Assembly (NCBI RefSeq): GCF_003008425.1
Contig: NZ_PXOQ01000015.1
Location: forward strand, 186,001 to 250,000
Length of the DNA stretch: 64,000 nucleotides
DNA from: Aurantibacter aestuarii
GTDB lineage: Bacteria; Bacteroidota; Bacteroidia; Flavobacteriales; Flavobacteriaceae
Direction: 5' to 3'
Made by a program: the position numbers and the translations under genes. Under the pieces are notes generated by a model, which was not told where the DNA came from, searched no databases, and saw only the letters and a list, made by a program, of their open reading frames with translations. Shown piece by piece: positions 44,332-52,873 of the stretch (positions are counted from its first letter, which is position 1; every line of letters starts with the position of its first letter).

Positions 44332-46524
44332 ATGCTAAAACACTACTTTTTTTTATTTTTTATAGGTTCTTTTTTTATTTGTGTAACAAAAGTGAGCGCA
44401 CAACATAGTATTGCGCGCGATTGGAATGAGCAACTTTTAGGAGCAATTAGAGCCGATTTTGCAAGACCTACTGTACATGCTAGAAATTTATTTCATACTA
44501 GTGTTTTAATGTATGATAGCTGGGCAATTTTTGATGATAATGCAGAAACTGTTTTTTTAGGTAAAACTTTTGGAGGCTACACCTGTGCTTTTAATGGGAT
44601 ACAAAATCCAGATAATATCGAAGAAGCACGAGCAGAACTTATGAGTTATGCAGTATTTAGGTTGCTTAATCATCGTTTTGCAAATTCTCCAGGAAGTACA
44701 AACACTTTAAATGCATTTAATGTACAATTTACTCAAGATGGTTATGATCCCAGCTTTACTTCAACCGATTACTCCTCAAATTCATTTGCAGCGTTGGGTA
44801 ATTACTTGGCAGAACAAATGATTAATTTTGGATTGCAGGACTATTCAAACGAAGCTAATAGTTATCAAAATCAATATTATACTCCAGAAAATGACCCATT
44901 AATTTTAGACATATATGAAGATCAAAATAATCTGGTTAATCCAAATGCATGGCAACCACTAGCTTTTGATGTTTTTGTAGACCAAAGTGGTAATCCATTT
45001 CCATTAAATACCCCTCAATTTTTAAGTCCGGAATGGGGACAAGTTACACCATACTGTTTAAAAGCTCAGGATATGGAAATCTTAAATGATGGTTTTGATT
45101 GTTACGTATATAAAAATCCGGGACCACCAGAATTTATTCAAAATTCCACTTCAAATGGAATAGAAGATCCCTATAAGTGGCATTTTGCATTAGTGGCGGC
45201 TTGGTCTTCGCATATGGATCCTAATGACCCAACTTTAATAGATATCTCTCCAGGAGCTTTAGGAAACTACGATTCACAAAATTTTCCTGAGACTTTTTTA
45301 GAGTATCAGAATTTCTATGATTTTTTTAATGGAGGCGATGCCAGTACAGGACATGCAACTAATCCAGTTACAGGACAACCTTACCAGACACAATTAGTTA
45401 AACGTGCAGATTATGCTCGGGTTTTAGCTGAATTTTGGGCAGATGGTCCAGACTCTGAAACTCCACCAGGACATTGGTTTACTTTATTGAATTATGTGAG
45501 CGACCACAATTTAACAGTGAAAAAAATTGAAGGACAAGGTGAGGTAGTTAACGATTTAGAATGGGATGTTAAGGCATATTTAACTTTAGGAGGAGCCATG
45601 CATGATGCGGCAATTGCTACTTGGGGTATAAAAGGTTATTACGATTATATCAGGCCAATCTCTGCAATACGTTATATGGCAGGAAAAGGACAAAGTACAG
45701 ACCCTAATTTACCAAGTTTTGATCCGCATGGACTACCTTTAATACCAGGACATATTGAATTGATTTATGCAGGAGATCCTTTAGCAGGAACAAATAATGA
45801 ACATGTGGGTAAGATTAAAATTTATGCTTGGAAAGGTCCGGATTTTATTCAAAATCCAGATACAGATGTGGCAGGTGTGGACTGGATATTAGGAACGCAT
45901 TGGTGGTCTTACCAGCGTGGTACTTTTGTGACGCCACCATTTGCAGGATATTTATCAGGACATTCCACCTTTTCCAGAGCAGCAGCAGAGGTGTTAACTT
46001 TGTTTACAGGTGATGCTTTTTTTCCGGGAGGTATGGGAACTTTTGATGTCGTTCAAAATGACTTTTTAGTATTTGAAGAAGGTCCAAGCGAAAGTTTTAC
46101 ATTACAATGGGCAACTTACAGAGATGCATCGGACCAAACTAGTTTATCTAGAATTTGGGGAGGCATTCATCCGCCTATAGACGATATAAGAGGCCGACAA
46201 ATTGGAGCTGAAATAGGAACAGAAGCTTTTGAGCTTTCTAAAACCTATTTCAATAAACCAGAAGAGACTGTTGAAGAGGACAATTTAAATACTTCAATCG
46301 TGGTGTATCCTGTACCATTTAATAATAGGTTGACCATAAAGTTAAAAGCTGATAATTCTTCAGAAATTTCCTTTTTTAATATAAGAGGTGAATTAGTGAT
46401 GACCAAAACTGTTGTTTCTGGGGAACAGATAAACACACAACACATATCATCCGGAGTCTATTTTTTAAGGTTAACAGATGTAGTGACTCAGGAAAGTATT
46501 ATAAAAAAAGTAGTGAAGTTATAA
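44332..46524 (+). CDS. Secreted vanadium-haloperoxidase-like (PAP2 fold) protein with T9SS sorting domain
   Basis: A 730-residue exported protein. It has a signal peptide (ending KVSAQ, residue 24), a large helical domain and a C-terminal type IX sorting domain (IVVYPVPFNNRLTIKL to SGVYFLRLTDVVTQESII). The domain carries the three pieces of the vanadate/phosphate site: KGYYDYIRP (Lys and Arg), GYLSGHSTFS (SGH) and SRIWGGIHPPIDD (Arg and His). These are shared by vanadium-dependent haloperoxidases and PAP2 phosphatases; the length and the spacing of the motifs favour the haloperoxidase-like group. Halogenation has not been shown for this protein. Confidence 0.82.
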   Translation: MLKHYFFLFFIGSFFICVTKVSAQHSIARDWNEQLLGAIRADFARPTVHARNLFHTSVLMYDSWAIFDDNAETVFLGKTFGGYTCAFNGIQNPDNIEEARAELMSYAVFRLLNHRFANSPGSTNTLNAFNVQFTQDGYDPSFTSTDYSSNSFAALGNYLAEQMINFGLQDYSNEANSYQNQYYTPENDPLILDIYEDQNNLVNPNAWQPLAFDVFVDQSGNPFPLNTPQFLSPEWGQVTPYCLKAQDMEILNDGFDCYVYKNPGPPEFIQNSTSNGIEDPYKWHFALVAAWSSHMDPNDPTLIDISPGALGNYDSQNFPETFLEYQNFYDFFNGGDASTGHATNPVTGQPYQTQLVKRADYARVLAEFWADGPDSETPPGHWFTLLNYVSDHNLTVKKIEGQGEVVNDLEWDVKAYLTLGGAMHDAAIATWGIKGYYDYIRPISAIRYMAGKGQSTDPNLPSFDPHGLPLIPGHIELIYAGDPLAGTNNEHVGKIKIYAWKGPDFIQNPDTDVAGVDWILGTHWWSYQRGTFVTPPFAGYLSGHSTFSRAAAEVLTLFTGDAFFPGGMGTFDVVQNDFLVFEEGPSESFTLQWATYRDASDQTSLSRIWGGIHPPIDDIRGRQIGAEIGTEAFELSKTYFNKPEETVEEDNLNTSIVVYPVPFNNRLTIKLKADNSSEISFFNIRGELVMTKTVVSGEQINTQHISSGVYFLRLTDVVTQESIIKKVVKL

Positions 46525-46525
46525 G

Positions 46526-47077
46526 TTAGTCAAGCTGTTCGGGTAATTCTATTTTAACTTTATGTTTAATAAGCTCTTCGTTGTATTTATGGTGTGAAAA
46601 ATCGGCATGTTCAAACTCTTTAATACGGTGAAGTTTGGTTTTTTTTCGTTTGATGGCTTTTAGAAAGCGTTTGACTTCATTTTTATCGTTTAAAATTAAT
46701 CCAGGAACTTCTACAGAATTTCCGTTATCGTCTTTTGCTACCATAGTAAAATAAGACGAGTTACAATGTTTAGTTCTTCCGGTCTGTATGTGTTCTGCTT
46801 CCACACGAATACCAATAACCATCGAGGTGTTTCCTACGTAGTTAACAGAAGCTTTCATAGTAACAAGTTCTCCAACTTCAATTGGGTTTAAGAAATCAAC
46901 TGTATCTACACTAGCTGTTACACAATAAGCCTTAGAGTGCTTACTGGCACAAGCAAACGCAATTTGGTCCATTAAATTTAAAATGTAACCACCATGAATT
47001 TTTCCGCTAAAATTCGAGTGGGATGGCAACATTAATTCGGAAATGGTAATTCTAGAGTCGTCTACTTTTTTAAACAT
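46526..47077 (-). CDS. Acyl-CoA thioesterase (hotdog fold, ACOT/YciA-like)
   Basis: A 183-residue protein. GKIHGGYILNLMDQIAFACASKH forms the hotdog helix with its conserved His-Gly-Gly and Asp, and VDTVDFLNPIEVGELVTMKASV the following strands, as in YciA/BFIT-type acyl-CoA hydrolases. It splits acyl-CoA to free acid and CoA. A charged C-terminal tail of about 40 residues (KRKKTKLHRIKEF and onward) is extra. It converges with the haloperoxidase-like gene, their stops one base apart. Confidence 0.88.
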   Translation of the reverse strand: MFKKVDDSRITISELMLPSHSNFSGKIHGGYILNLMDQIAFACASKHSKAYCVTASVDTVDFLNPIEVGELVTMKASVNYVGNTSMVIGIRVEAEHIQTGRTKHCNSSYFTMVAKDDNGNSVEVPGLILNDKNEVKRFLKAIKRKKTKLHRIKEFEHADFSHHKYNEELIKHKVKIELPEQLD

Positions 47078-47078
47078 G

Positions 47079-47330
47079 TTATAGGTTTAAGTTTGTTATG
47101 GTATTTTCAATATCTTTTTTTACATGAAATCCTAAAATGATAAATATTATACCAAATACAAAGGATAGTGTTGAGATAAAGTAATCTAAACTTTGTTGAT
47201 TAGATAATTTTTCAAACCCTAATCCAACAGATAGTCCAATTGAAAGCAAAATAGCTCCGATTATTAGTATATGAATATACCTAAACCGAAGCGTCCATTT
47301 AAAAACTATATTTTGATTTTTTTCTTTCAA
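47079..47330 (-). CDS. Small two-helix membrane protein
   Basis: An 83-residue protein with two membrane helices (about 18-39 and 49-67) and short charged ends. No family was recognised. The only available start is TTG at 47328-47330, directly after the rmuC stop, and there is no internal Met, so the gene call depends on that start. It fills the gap between rmuC and the thioesterase gene, with one base left on the downstream side. Confidence 0.5.
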   Translation of the reverse strand: MKEKNQNIVFKWTLRFRYIHILIIGAILLSIGLSVGLGFEKLSNQQSLDYFISTLSFVFGIIFIILGFHVKKDIENTITNLNL

Positions 47331-47333
47331 TTG

Positions 47334-48725
47334 TTATTCTTCCTCTTGATCTAAAGCTCTGTTTAATATTTTTTCGGGTAATGCTTTTTTGGCTTTAGCA
47401 CCCATTTTCTTTAGTTTTTCGACGCTTATAATTAAATTTCCTCGACCTTCTACTAACTTATTCATAGCGGCAGAATAGTCTTTTTTAGCGTCATCTATTT
47501 TTTTACCAACACCAGTTAAATCTTTTACTAAGCCTTCAAATTTGTCATATAAAGCACCAGCTTGTCTTGCAATTTCTATAGCGTTTTGTTGTTGTTTTTC
47601 ATTATTCCACATAGTGTCTATGGTTCGTAAGGTCGCCAATAGAGTAGAAGGTGTTACGATAACTATATTTTGCTCGAATGCTTTATTGTATAAAAAATTA
47701 TCTTCATTTATAGCTATGGCAAATGCAGGTTCTATAGGAATAAATAGCAATACAAAATCTGGAGACTCAATATCATATAAATCCTGATAATTCTTAGCAG
47801 ATAATTGGTCTACATGACGTTTTATGGAATTGATATGTGCTTTTAAAAATAAAGGTCTTTGGTCTTCATCTGCATTTACAAAACGTTCATAATCGACTAG
47901 AGATACTTTAGAGTCAATAATCATTTTACGGTTGTTAGGTAACTGCAATATTACATCTGGTAATACACGACTTCCGTCTTCTCGGGTAAAATTTTGTTGT
48001 AAAAAATATTCACGGTCTTTTTCCAAACCAGATTTTTCCAACACGCGCTCTAAAACCAATTCACCCCAATTACCTTGCATTTTACTATCGCCTTTTAAGG
48101 CTTTAGTTAAATTGGTGGCTTCTTTGGTCATTTGTAAATTCAAATCTTTAAGCCCTAATAATTGCTCTTTTAAAGCACTATGCATACTAATACTTTCTTT
48201 TTGAGAATCTTCAACTTTCTTTTCAAAGCCTTGTATTTTATCTTGTAGCGGACTTAAAATCTGCTTAATATTTTCTCTGTTTTGAATAGTAAACTTTTCC
48301 GATTTTTCATCTAAAATCTTTTGAGCTAATAATTCAAAATCTTTACGCAATTGGTCTTGGCGTTCTTCAAACTCTGCATCACGTTTTACGTTTTGCTGTT
48401 GCAGATTCTCTAATTCTGTAGCCTTACGGGTAAGTTCTGCGCTTAAAAAATCTTTTTCACGTCTAATGTCTTCTCTGTTTTCTTCAACTTTACCTAGTGT
48501 ATCTTTTAACTGGTGTAGTTGTGTGTTAAACTGTACCTGTAGTTTTTCTGTTTCTGTAGAAAGTAAATTTTTTTGTTCTTCTAACTGGTTTTGAAGATTT
48601 GTATTCCGCTCTTCTAAAGTGCTTTTTTCGCTAGAACTTTTTAATGACGTTATTAGTTTACCTATATAGGCACCAATAAGTCCAGAAACTAATATGGCAA
48701 TGCTAAGAATAATGTTATCGGACAT
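47334..48725 (-). CDS. rmuC: DNA recombination protein RmuC
   Basis: A 463-residue protein. It has an N-terminal membrane helix (about 4-24), a long coiled coil (about 30-190) and the RmuC domain, with MQGNWGELVLERVLEKSGL, VLPDVILQLPNNRKMIIDSKVSL, PDFVLLFIPIEPAF and IVTPSTLLATLRTI, all hallmarks of the family. The domain has a PD-(D/E)xK nuclease-like core, and RmuC limits inversions at short repeats in E. coli. Confidence 0.93.
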   Translation of the reverse strand: MSDNIILSIAILVSGLIGAYIGKLITSLKSSSEKSTLEERNTNLQNQLEEQKNLLSTETEKLQVQFNTQLHQLKDTLGKVEENREDIRREKDFLSAELTRKATELENLQQQNVKRDAEFEERQDQLRKDFELLAQKILDEKSEKFTIQNRENIKQILSPLQDKIQGFEKKVEDSQKESISMHSALKEQLLGLKDLNLQMTKEATNLTKALKGDSKMQGNWGELVLERVLEKSGLEKDREYFLQQNFTREDGSRVLPDVILQLPNNRKMIIDSKVSLVDYERFVNADEDQRPLFLKAHINSIKRHVDQLSAKNYQDLYDIESPDFVLLFIPIEPAFAIAINEDNFLYNKAFEQNIVIVTPSTLLATLRTIDTMWNNEKQQQNAIEIARQAGALYDKFEGLVKDLTGVGKKIDDAKKDYSAAMNKLVEGRGNLIISVEKLKKMGAKAKKALPEKILNRALDQEEE

Positions 48726-48770
48726 AAAAACGGTTGTAGTCTTTTATTTTAAACTATTATTTTGATGAAT

Positions 48771-49505
48771 TTATTTTTTTAATCTAATATCTCCAGAACC
48801 GGTTACTTTTTGGTCTACTTGTATAGGAGTTCCTTTATAATAGATATCTCCGGAACCGGTAACGCGAGCTTTTAAATGCTCTAGTACCATGACTTCAACA
48901 TCTCCAGAACCAGTTACATTTGCATTAACATGTTTGGTGGTTAAAGCATAACCATGAAAATTTCCAGATCCGGTAACTGTAGTTTCTAAGCGCTCCGTTT
49001 GTCCTTTTAAAGTAAGGTCTCCAGAACCCGTTACGTTAGCAGTGATCTCTTCAGCATTTACTGCTAAAACAATATCTCCAGAACCAGATATTCTTGCTTT
49101 AAATGTTTCAGCATTAATTCTAGTATTAGAGGTAACATCTCCAGATCCCGACAAAGAGACTTTAGATAGATCTTTAAATGGTATAGTTATTTTAATCGTT
49201 TTATTAGTGCTCGTATTTAAACGGGTGTTGTTTTCTACTTTAATAGTTAATATTTTACCATCTGTTTCGGTTATAATGTAATCTAATAAATTACTCTCGC
49301 CTTCAATGGTAATATTACCTTCAGTTCCATCAACCAATTCAAAATCCATCCAACCTGATAAATTAAGAATGTCATAATCTGATGTTTCTCGGGTTATTTT
49401 AATTAACTCTCCATTTCCATTTATTTTCTGGCCAAATTCCGAAGCACAAGCATTAAGAAGAATAGCAAATAAAATAAAAATTAAAACTGATTTTAATGTT
49501 GACAT
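48771..49505 (-). CDS. GIN-domain (DUF2807) lipoprotein with TGSGD repeats
   Basis: A 244-residue lipoprotein; MSTLKSVLIFILFAILLNACAS has a lipobox Cys at residue 20. The body is a head GIN domain (DUF2807), a beta-solenoid in which the turn motif (S/T)GSG(D/N) recurs seven times, from SGSGDVTSN to TGSGDIRLKK, at intervals of about 18-20 residues. Such proteins are thought to be surface beta-helix proteins or putative adhesins; no function is proven. It stands alone downstream of the B12 transporter genes. Confidence 0.85.
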   Translation of the reverse strand: MSTLKSVLIFILFAILLNACASEFGQKINGNGELIKITRETSDYDILNLSGWMDFELVDGTEGNITIEGESNLLDYIITETDGKILTIKVENNTRLNTSTNKTIKITIPFKDLSKVSLSGSGDVTSNTRINAETFKARISGSGDIVLAVNAEEITANVTGSGDLTLKGQTERLETTVTGSGNFHGYALTTKHVNANVTGSGDVEVMVLEHLKARVTGSGDIYYKGTPIQVDQKVTGSGDIRLKK

Positions 49506-49566
49506 ATAGTGTGGTTTAAGATGTGTTTAAAATTACAAATTAAAATAAAAGCGAAACCAGTATCGT

Positions 49567-50355
49567 CTATTTTTTTACAACAAAACTTCCTGAAATCTTA
49601 TCGAAAGAAATAATTTCTTCTGGAAAAAGGGTTTCAAAAGTGCCTTGTTCGATTAGTTGGCAAGGTTGGTTAAAGTAAGTTTTTTCTGGAGTCATGACCA
49701 GCATTTGATCACACAATTGAATAGCTAAATTAATTTCATGAGATGAAAATAAAATGGTTTTTTGTGCAGTTTTAGCTATGCCTTGTAAAAGTTTTAAAAT
49801 GTAAGCTTTATGGTACATGTCTAAATGAGTGGTTGGCTCATCTAAAATTATAAGTGGTGTATCTTGAGCCAATGCTCTTGCAATTAATACTTTTTGTAAT
49901 TGGCCATCACTTAATTCGTAACATTTTTTATCTGAAAGTTCCAATGAGTGGGTTTGCTCAAGCGAGGTATTAATTAATGCAACATCTGTTTCAGTTAGTT
50001 TTCCTATCCAATTGGTATAAGGCTGTCTGCCTAACGCCACCAATTCAAAAACACTAAGATTTTTAGAAAGAGATTTATCGGTTAATACCAGACTTAACTG
50101 TGTGGCTAAGATGCTGTTTGAGTAAGATGATAGTGGTTTATTATTGATATAGATTTCACCTGAAAGTGCGGGTTGTAATTGGGTTAAGGTACGTAATAAT
50201 GTAGATTTTCCTATACCATTAGCTCCAACCAAACCTACTAACTCTCCTGTATTTAAATTAAAATTGATGTTTGAAGCTATAAGCATAACGTTCTTTTTGG
50301 ATTGGTATCCAACAGAAAGATCTTTAACAGATAATATGCTATGCTCTTTTTTCAA
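49567..50355 (-). CDS. btuD: Cobalamin/siderophore-type ABC ATPase (BtuD-like)
   Basis: A 262-residue ATPase: Walker A GLVGANGIGKSTLL, signature ELSDGQLQKVLIA (LSDGQ), Walker B LIILDEPTTHLD and switch His in FSSHEIN. It energises the FecCD-type permease encoded 30 bases upstream. Its place beside a B12-riboswitch gene supports cobalamin as the substrate over iron siderophores. The start is TTG at 50353-50355, as no ATG exists before the first strand of the domain. Confidence 0.82.
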   Translation of the reverse strand: MKKEHSILSVKDLSVGYQSKKNVMLIASNINFNLNTGELVGLVGANGIGKSTLLRTLTQLQPALSGEIYINNKPLSSYSNSILATQLSLVLTDKSLSKNLSVFELVALGRQPYTNWIGKLTETDVALINTSLEQTHSLELSDKKCYELSDGQLQKVLIARALAQDTPLIILDEPTTHLDMYHKAYILKLLQGIAKTAQKTILFSSHEINLAIQLCDQMLVMTPEKTYFNQPCQLIEQGTFETLFPEEIISFDKISGSFVVKK

Positions 50356-50385
50356 TTGTCTTAGTTTAACTGATGTATTACTTTA

Positions 50386-51414
50386 TTAAAATATCATTTT
50401 TCGTTTTCTTACCAATAACCAAATGACTACTGGTGCTCCAATAAATGACGTGATGGCATTTATAGGTAATGTATAATCACTACTTGGTAATTGTGCCACG
50501 CTGTCACAAATTAGCATTAAAATGGCTCCAAAAAGCAACACTGCAGGTATAAGCGTACTATGGTTTGTACTTTTAAACAGTTGTCTTGTTAAATGCGGAA
50601 CGGCTAAGCCTATAAATGCAATTGGTCCTGCAAACGCAGTAATACTTCCTGCAATTAAACTAGTAGCTATAATAATAAGCAAACGACTTTTCTTCAAATT
50701 AACCCCTAAGCTTTTAGCGTATTGATCGCCTAAAAGCAAGGCATTTAATGTCTTAATAACCAGAATGCATCCTATTAAGCCAATAACGTAAACCATACAT
50801 AAAATTTGAATACTGGTCCAATCTAAATCGCCTAAACTTCCAAAACCCCAGAAAATATATTGTTGTAATTGTTCTGCATTACTAAAGTAGGATAATACAC
50901 TTACAATTGCTGAGGTAAGACTTCCAAACATTAAACCAATTATAAGCAAGGTCATGGTGTCTTTAACTTTATTTGCCACCAGTAAAACGGTAAGTAAGAC
51001 TAAAAAACTTCCTAAACTGGCAGCAATAACCAGACTCCATTTAGACATTAAAAATGTAGCTAGAAAGCCACCAAAAATACTGCTGCCCAAAATTAAAATA
51101 GCAACACCTAAACTAGCGCCAGAAGTAATCCCCAGAACATAAGGTCCCGCTAATGGATTTTTAAAAAGCGTTTGCATAAGTAATCCGGAAACACCTAAAC
51201 CAGAGCCAACAATAATAGCTGTTATGGCTTTTGGTAGTCTGTAATTTAAAATGATATAGCTTAGGTTATCGGGTTCTGAAGTTCCAAATAATGAAGACAC
51301 TACTTTAGAAAAAGGAATGGATACAGACCCTAAACTTAAATTTATTCCAAAACAGCATAGCAATACCAGAAGTAGAATAAAAAAGGTTAAGCCATATGTT
51401 TTTTTTGGGCTCAA
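50386..51414 (-). CDS. btuC: FecCD-family permease (BtuC-like)
   Basis: A 342-residue membrane protein with nine or ten helices. LPKAITAIIVGSGLGVSGLLMQTLFKNPLAGPYVLGITSGA (written across two loops of the family) and the later GPIAFIGLAVPHLTRQLF are the classical motifs of BtuC/FecD permeases. It forms the channel for vitamin B12 import with the ATPase and binding protein of this operon. The start is TTG at 51412-51414; no in-frame ATG or GTG is available between the btuF stop and it. Confidence 0.85.
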   Translation of the reverse strand: MSPKKTYGLTFFILLLVLLCCFGINLSLGSVSIPFSKVVSSLFGTSEPDNLSYIILNYRLPKAITAIIVGSGLGVSGLLMQTLFKNPLAGPYVLGITSGASLGVAILILGSSIFGGFLATFLMSKWSLVIAASLGSFLVLLTVLLVANKVKDTMTLLIIGLMFGSLTSAIVSVLSYFSNAEQLQQYIFWGFGSLGDLDWTSIQILCMVYVIGLIGCILVIKTLNALLLGDQYAKSLGVNLKKSRLLIIIATSLIAGSITAFAGPIAFIGLAVPHLTRQLFKSTNHSTLIPAVLLFGAILMLICDSVAQLPSSDYTLPINAITSFIGAPVVIWLLVRKRKMIF

Positions 51415-51416
51415 AA

Positions 51417-52562
51417 TTATTTTAAAGGTTTAAAAAAGGTGGTGTTGTAATCTGGTAACACGTCTGGATGGCAAATTTTAATAATATCTTTTAAGACCAA
51501 ATCTGGTCTGGCAGTTCCCAATTCATAATAGGTTACACCGCCAGTAGCACCCGTGGTATTAGAAAAAGTGTAAATAGATTTGTTCTTAAAAGCTTCAAAA
51601 TTTGCATAATGTGAATTTGATTCTTCTAACGCTTTATAACTTGGGTAATAGCTAGGGCTAATCCAAAGGTCAGCATCTTGTGCTTTAGTAAAAACGGTTT
51701 CAAAATTTAAAGCCAAACTACCTTTACTTTCAGTATTTTGCCATAAATAATTAACGTTGGCATCTTTTAAAATTTTTGCTTCAGTACTTGTACCACTTGG
51801 TAAATACCACACATCTTTATGCATGGCACCACTTAAAACACTTGGACTATTCTTAATATTTTGAGCCAATTTTTTGGCTTCTAAATAATTGGTTTCAATA
51901 GTGTTAAAAATAGAGTCAGCTTTAGCAGATTTATTAAATAATACCCCGAAAAACTTAATCCATTCGGCTTTTGCTAGAGGTGATTTTTCTACCCAATCGC
52001 CATTATAGATTATAGGGATTTGAGCATTTTTTATAGTGTTTAAAGACTTGCTTGTACCATCTACACCAAATGCTACAATAAGATTAGGGTTTAAACTTAA
52101 AATAAGCTCGGTATTTAAGCTTTCATTTTTTCCAACTTCCTTTACTAAATCACTATCAATTCTGGCTCTTGTTTTTTCAGATGAAATATAATCTCGTCCA
52201 GGAAAACCAATTAGAGTTTCTTCAACGTCCAATAATTCTAACGCAGGAATGTGAGTTGTACTGGTCACTATAACTTTTTCAATTGGTGTTAGTATAATTC
52301 CATCATACGCATCTTTTAAAAATGTGGTTTTAGCAGCATTTTCTTTTGAAATAACGATGTATTTATATTCTTTTTCGGCATTAGGCCAAGGATTTGTTAT
52401 AGTAATAGTTTTGTAATTACCGTTATCCAAAACCGAAAATCCTTCAGCATATTTAAGTTCTAAAGTTTGAGATGTTGTAACAGGAAGTTCGGATGTTTCT
52501 TTAACTTCATTTTTACAAGAAAAACAAACCAGACACGTAAGGACTAAGAAAACATATTTCAT
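51417..52562 (-). CDS. btuF: Cobalamin-type ABC binding lipoprotein (BtuF-like)
   Basis: A 381-residue lipoprotein (MKYVFLVLTCLVCFSCKN, Cys at residue 16) of the helical-backbone metal/B12 binding class. DGIILTPIEKVIVTSTTHIPALELLD, GFPGRDYISS, LILSLNPNLIVAFG and the long alpha helix with KNAQIPIIYNGDW follow the family pattern. It is first in the btuF-btuC-btuD operon and divergent from the riboswitch-controlled receptor gene, which makes B12 the likely ligand. Confidence 0.82.
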   Translation of the reverse strand: MKYVFLVLTCLVCFSCKNEVKETSELPVTTSQTLELKYAEGFSVLDNGNYKTITITNPWPNAEKEYKYIVISKENAAKTTFLKDAYDGIILTPIEKVIVTSTTHIPALELLDVEETLIGFPGRDYISSEKTRARIDSDLVKEVGKNESLNTELILSLNPNLIVAFGVDGTSKSLNTIKNAQIPIIYNGDWVEKSPLAKAEWIKFFGVLFNKSAKADSIFNTIETNYLEAKKLAQNIKNSPSVLSGAMHKDVWYLPSGTSTEAKILKDANVNYLWQNTESKGSLALNFETVFTKAQDADLWISPSYYPSYKALEESNSHYANFEAFKNKSIYTFSNTTGATGGVTYYELGTARPDLVLKDIIKICHPDVLPDYNTTFFKPLK

Positions 52563-52584
52563 TTAAGTAACGTTTTTAAAATAC

Positions 52585-52592
52585 CAAAAGTA
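52585..52592 (-). promoter_or_regulatory. Possible -7 box of the btuFCD promoter
   Basis: The minus strand reads TACTTTTG, matching TAnnTTTG, 22 bases upstream of the btuF ATG. No clear -33 element is seen. There is no riboswitch on this side, so the transporter operon is not controlled by B12 in the same direct way as the receptor. Confidence 0.4.
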
Positions 52593-52649
52593 ACATTATT
52601 TATGTTTTTAAGCTGTTAATTGTATTAATTCCTTATTTTCGCAGCGATT

Positions 52650-52830
52650 TTGGTTTTTATATTTTTAGAAGTATAAAATTAAAAGGGAATTTGGTGAAAA
52701 TCCAAAACTGTTCCCGCAACTGTAAGTTAAGTTCTACGCGTTAGAATGCTTGTTATAACACTTCATGTCACTGGAAATTTTTTCTGGGAAGACTTATAAC
52801 AGGACATAAGTCAGGAGACCTGCCATATCA
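52650..52830 (+). ncRNA. Cobalamin (B12) riboswitch
   Basis: The leader of the TonB receptor gene has the conserved B12 aptamer pieces in order: AAAAGGGAAT (52681-52690), TGGTGAAAATCCA (52692-52704), CTGTTCCCGCAACTGTAAG (52708-52726), GTCACTGG (52767-52774 region), TGGGAAGAC (52785-52793 region) and the B12 box AAGTCAGGAGACCTGCC (52808-52824). Binding of adenosylcobalamin should lower expression of the receptor operon downstream. Between the aptamer and the ATG lies a small hairpin (52844-52862) that may be the expression platform. Confidence 0.93.
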
Positions 52831-52843
52831 TTCATCAAATACT

Positions 52844-52862
52844 GACTTTCGGGTAAAAGGTC
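52844..52862 (+). promoter_or_regulatory. Candidate riboswitch expression platform
   Basis: GACTTT (52844-52849) can pair with AAGGTC (52857-52862), with one G-T pair, just before the start codon at 52874. The overlapping segment GGTCTTACTGA (52859-52869) is also complementary to TCAGGAGACC of the B12 box (52811-52820), leaving a small internal loop, so two exclusive folds are possible. No T-run follows, so control would act on translation. Confidence 0.45.
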
Positions 52863-52873
52863 TTACTGATTAT

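Noticed and set aside
48771-49505. DNA repeat array (seven copies of a TCTCCAGAACC-like string)
   Set aside because: The periodic DNA is explained by the protein repeat (S/T)GSGD in the GIN-domain lipoprotein, not by a CRISPR or satellite.
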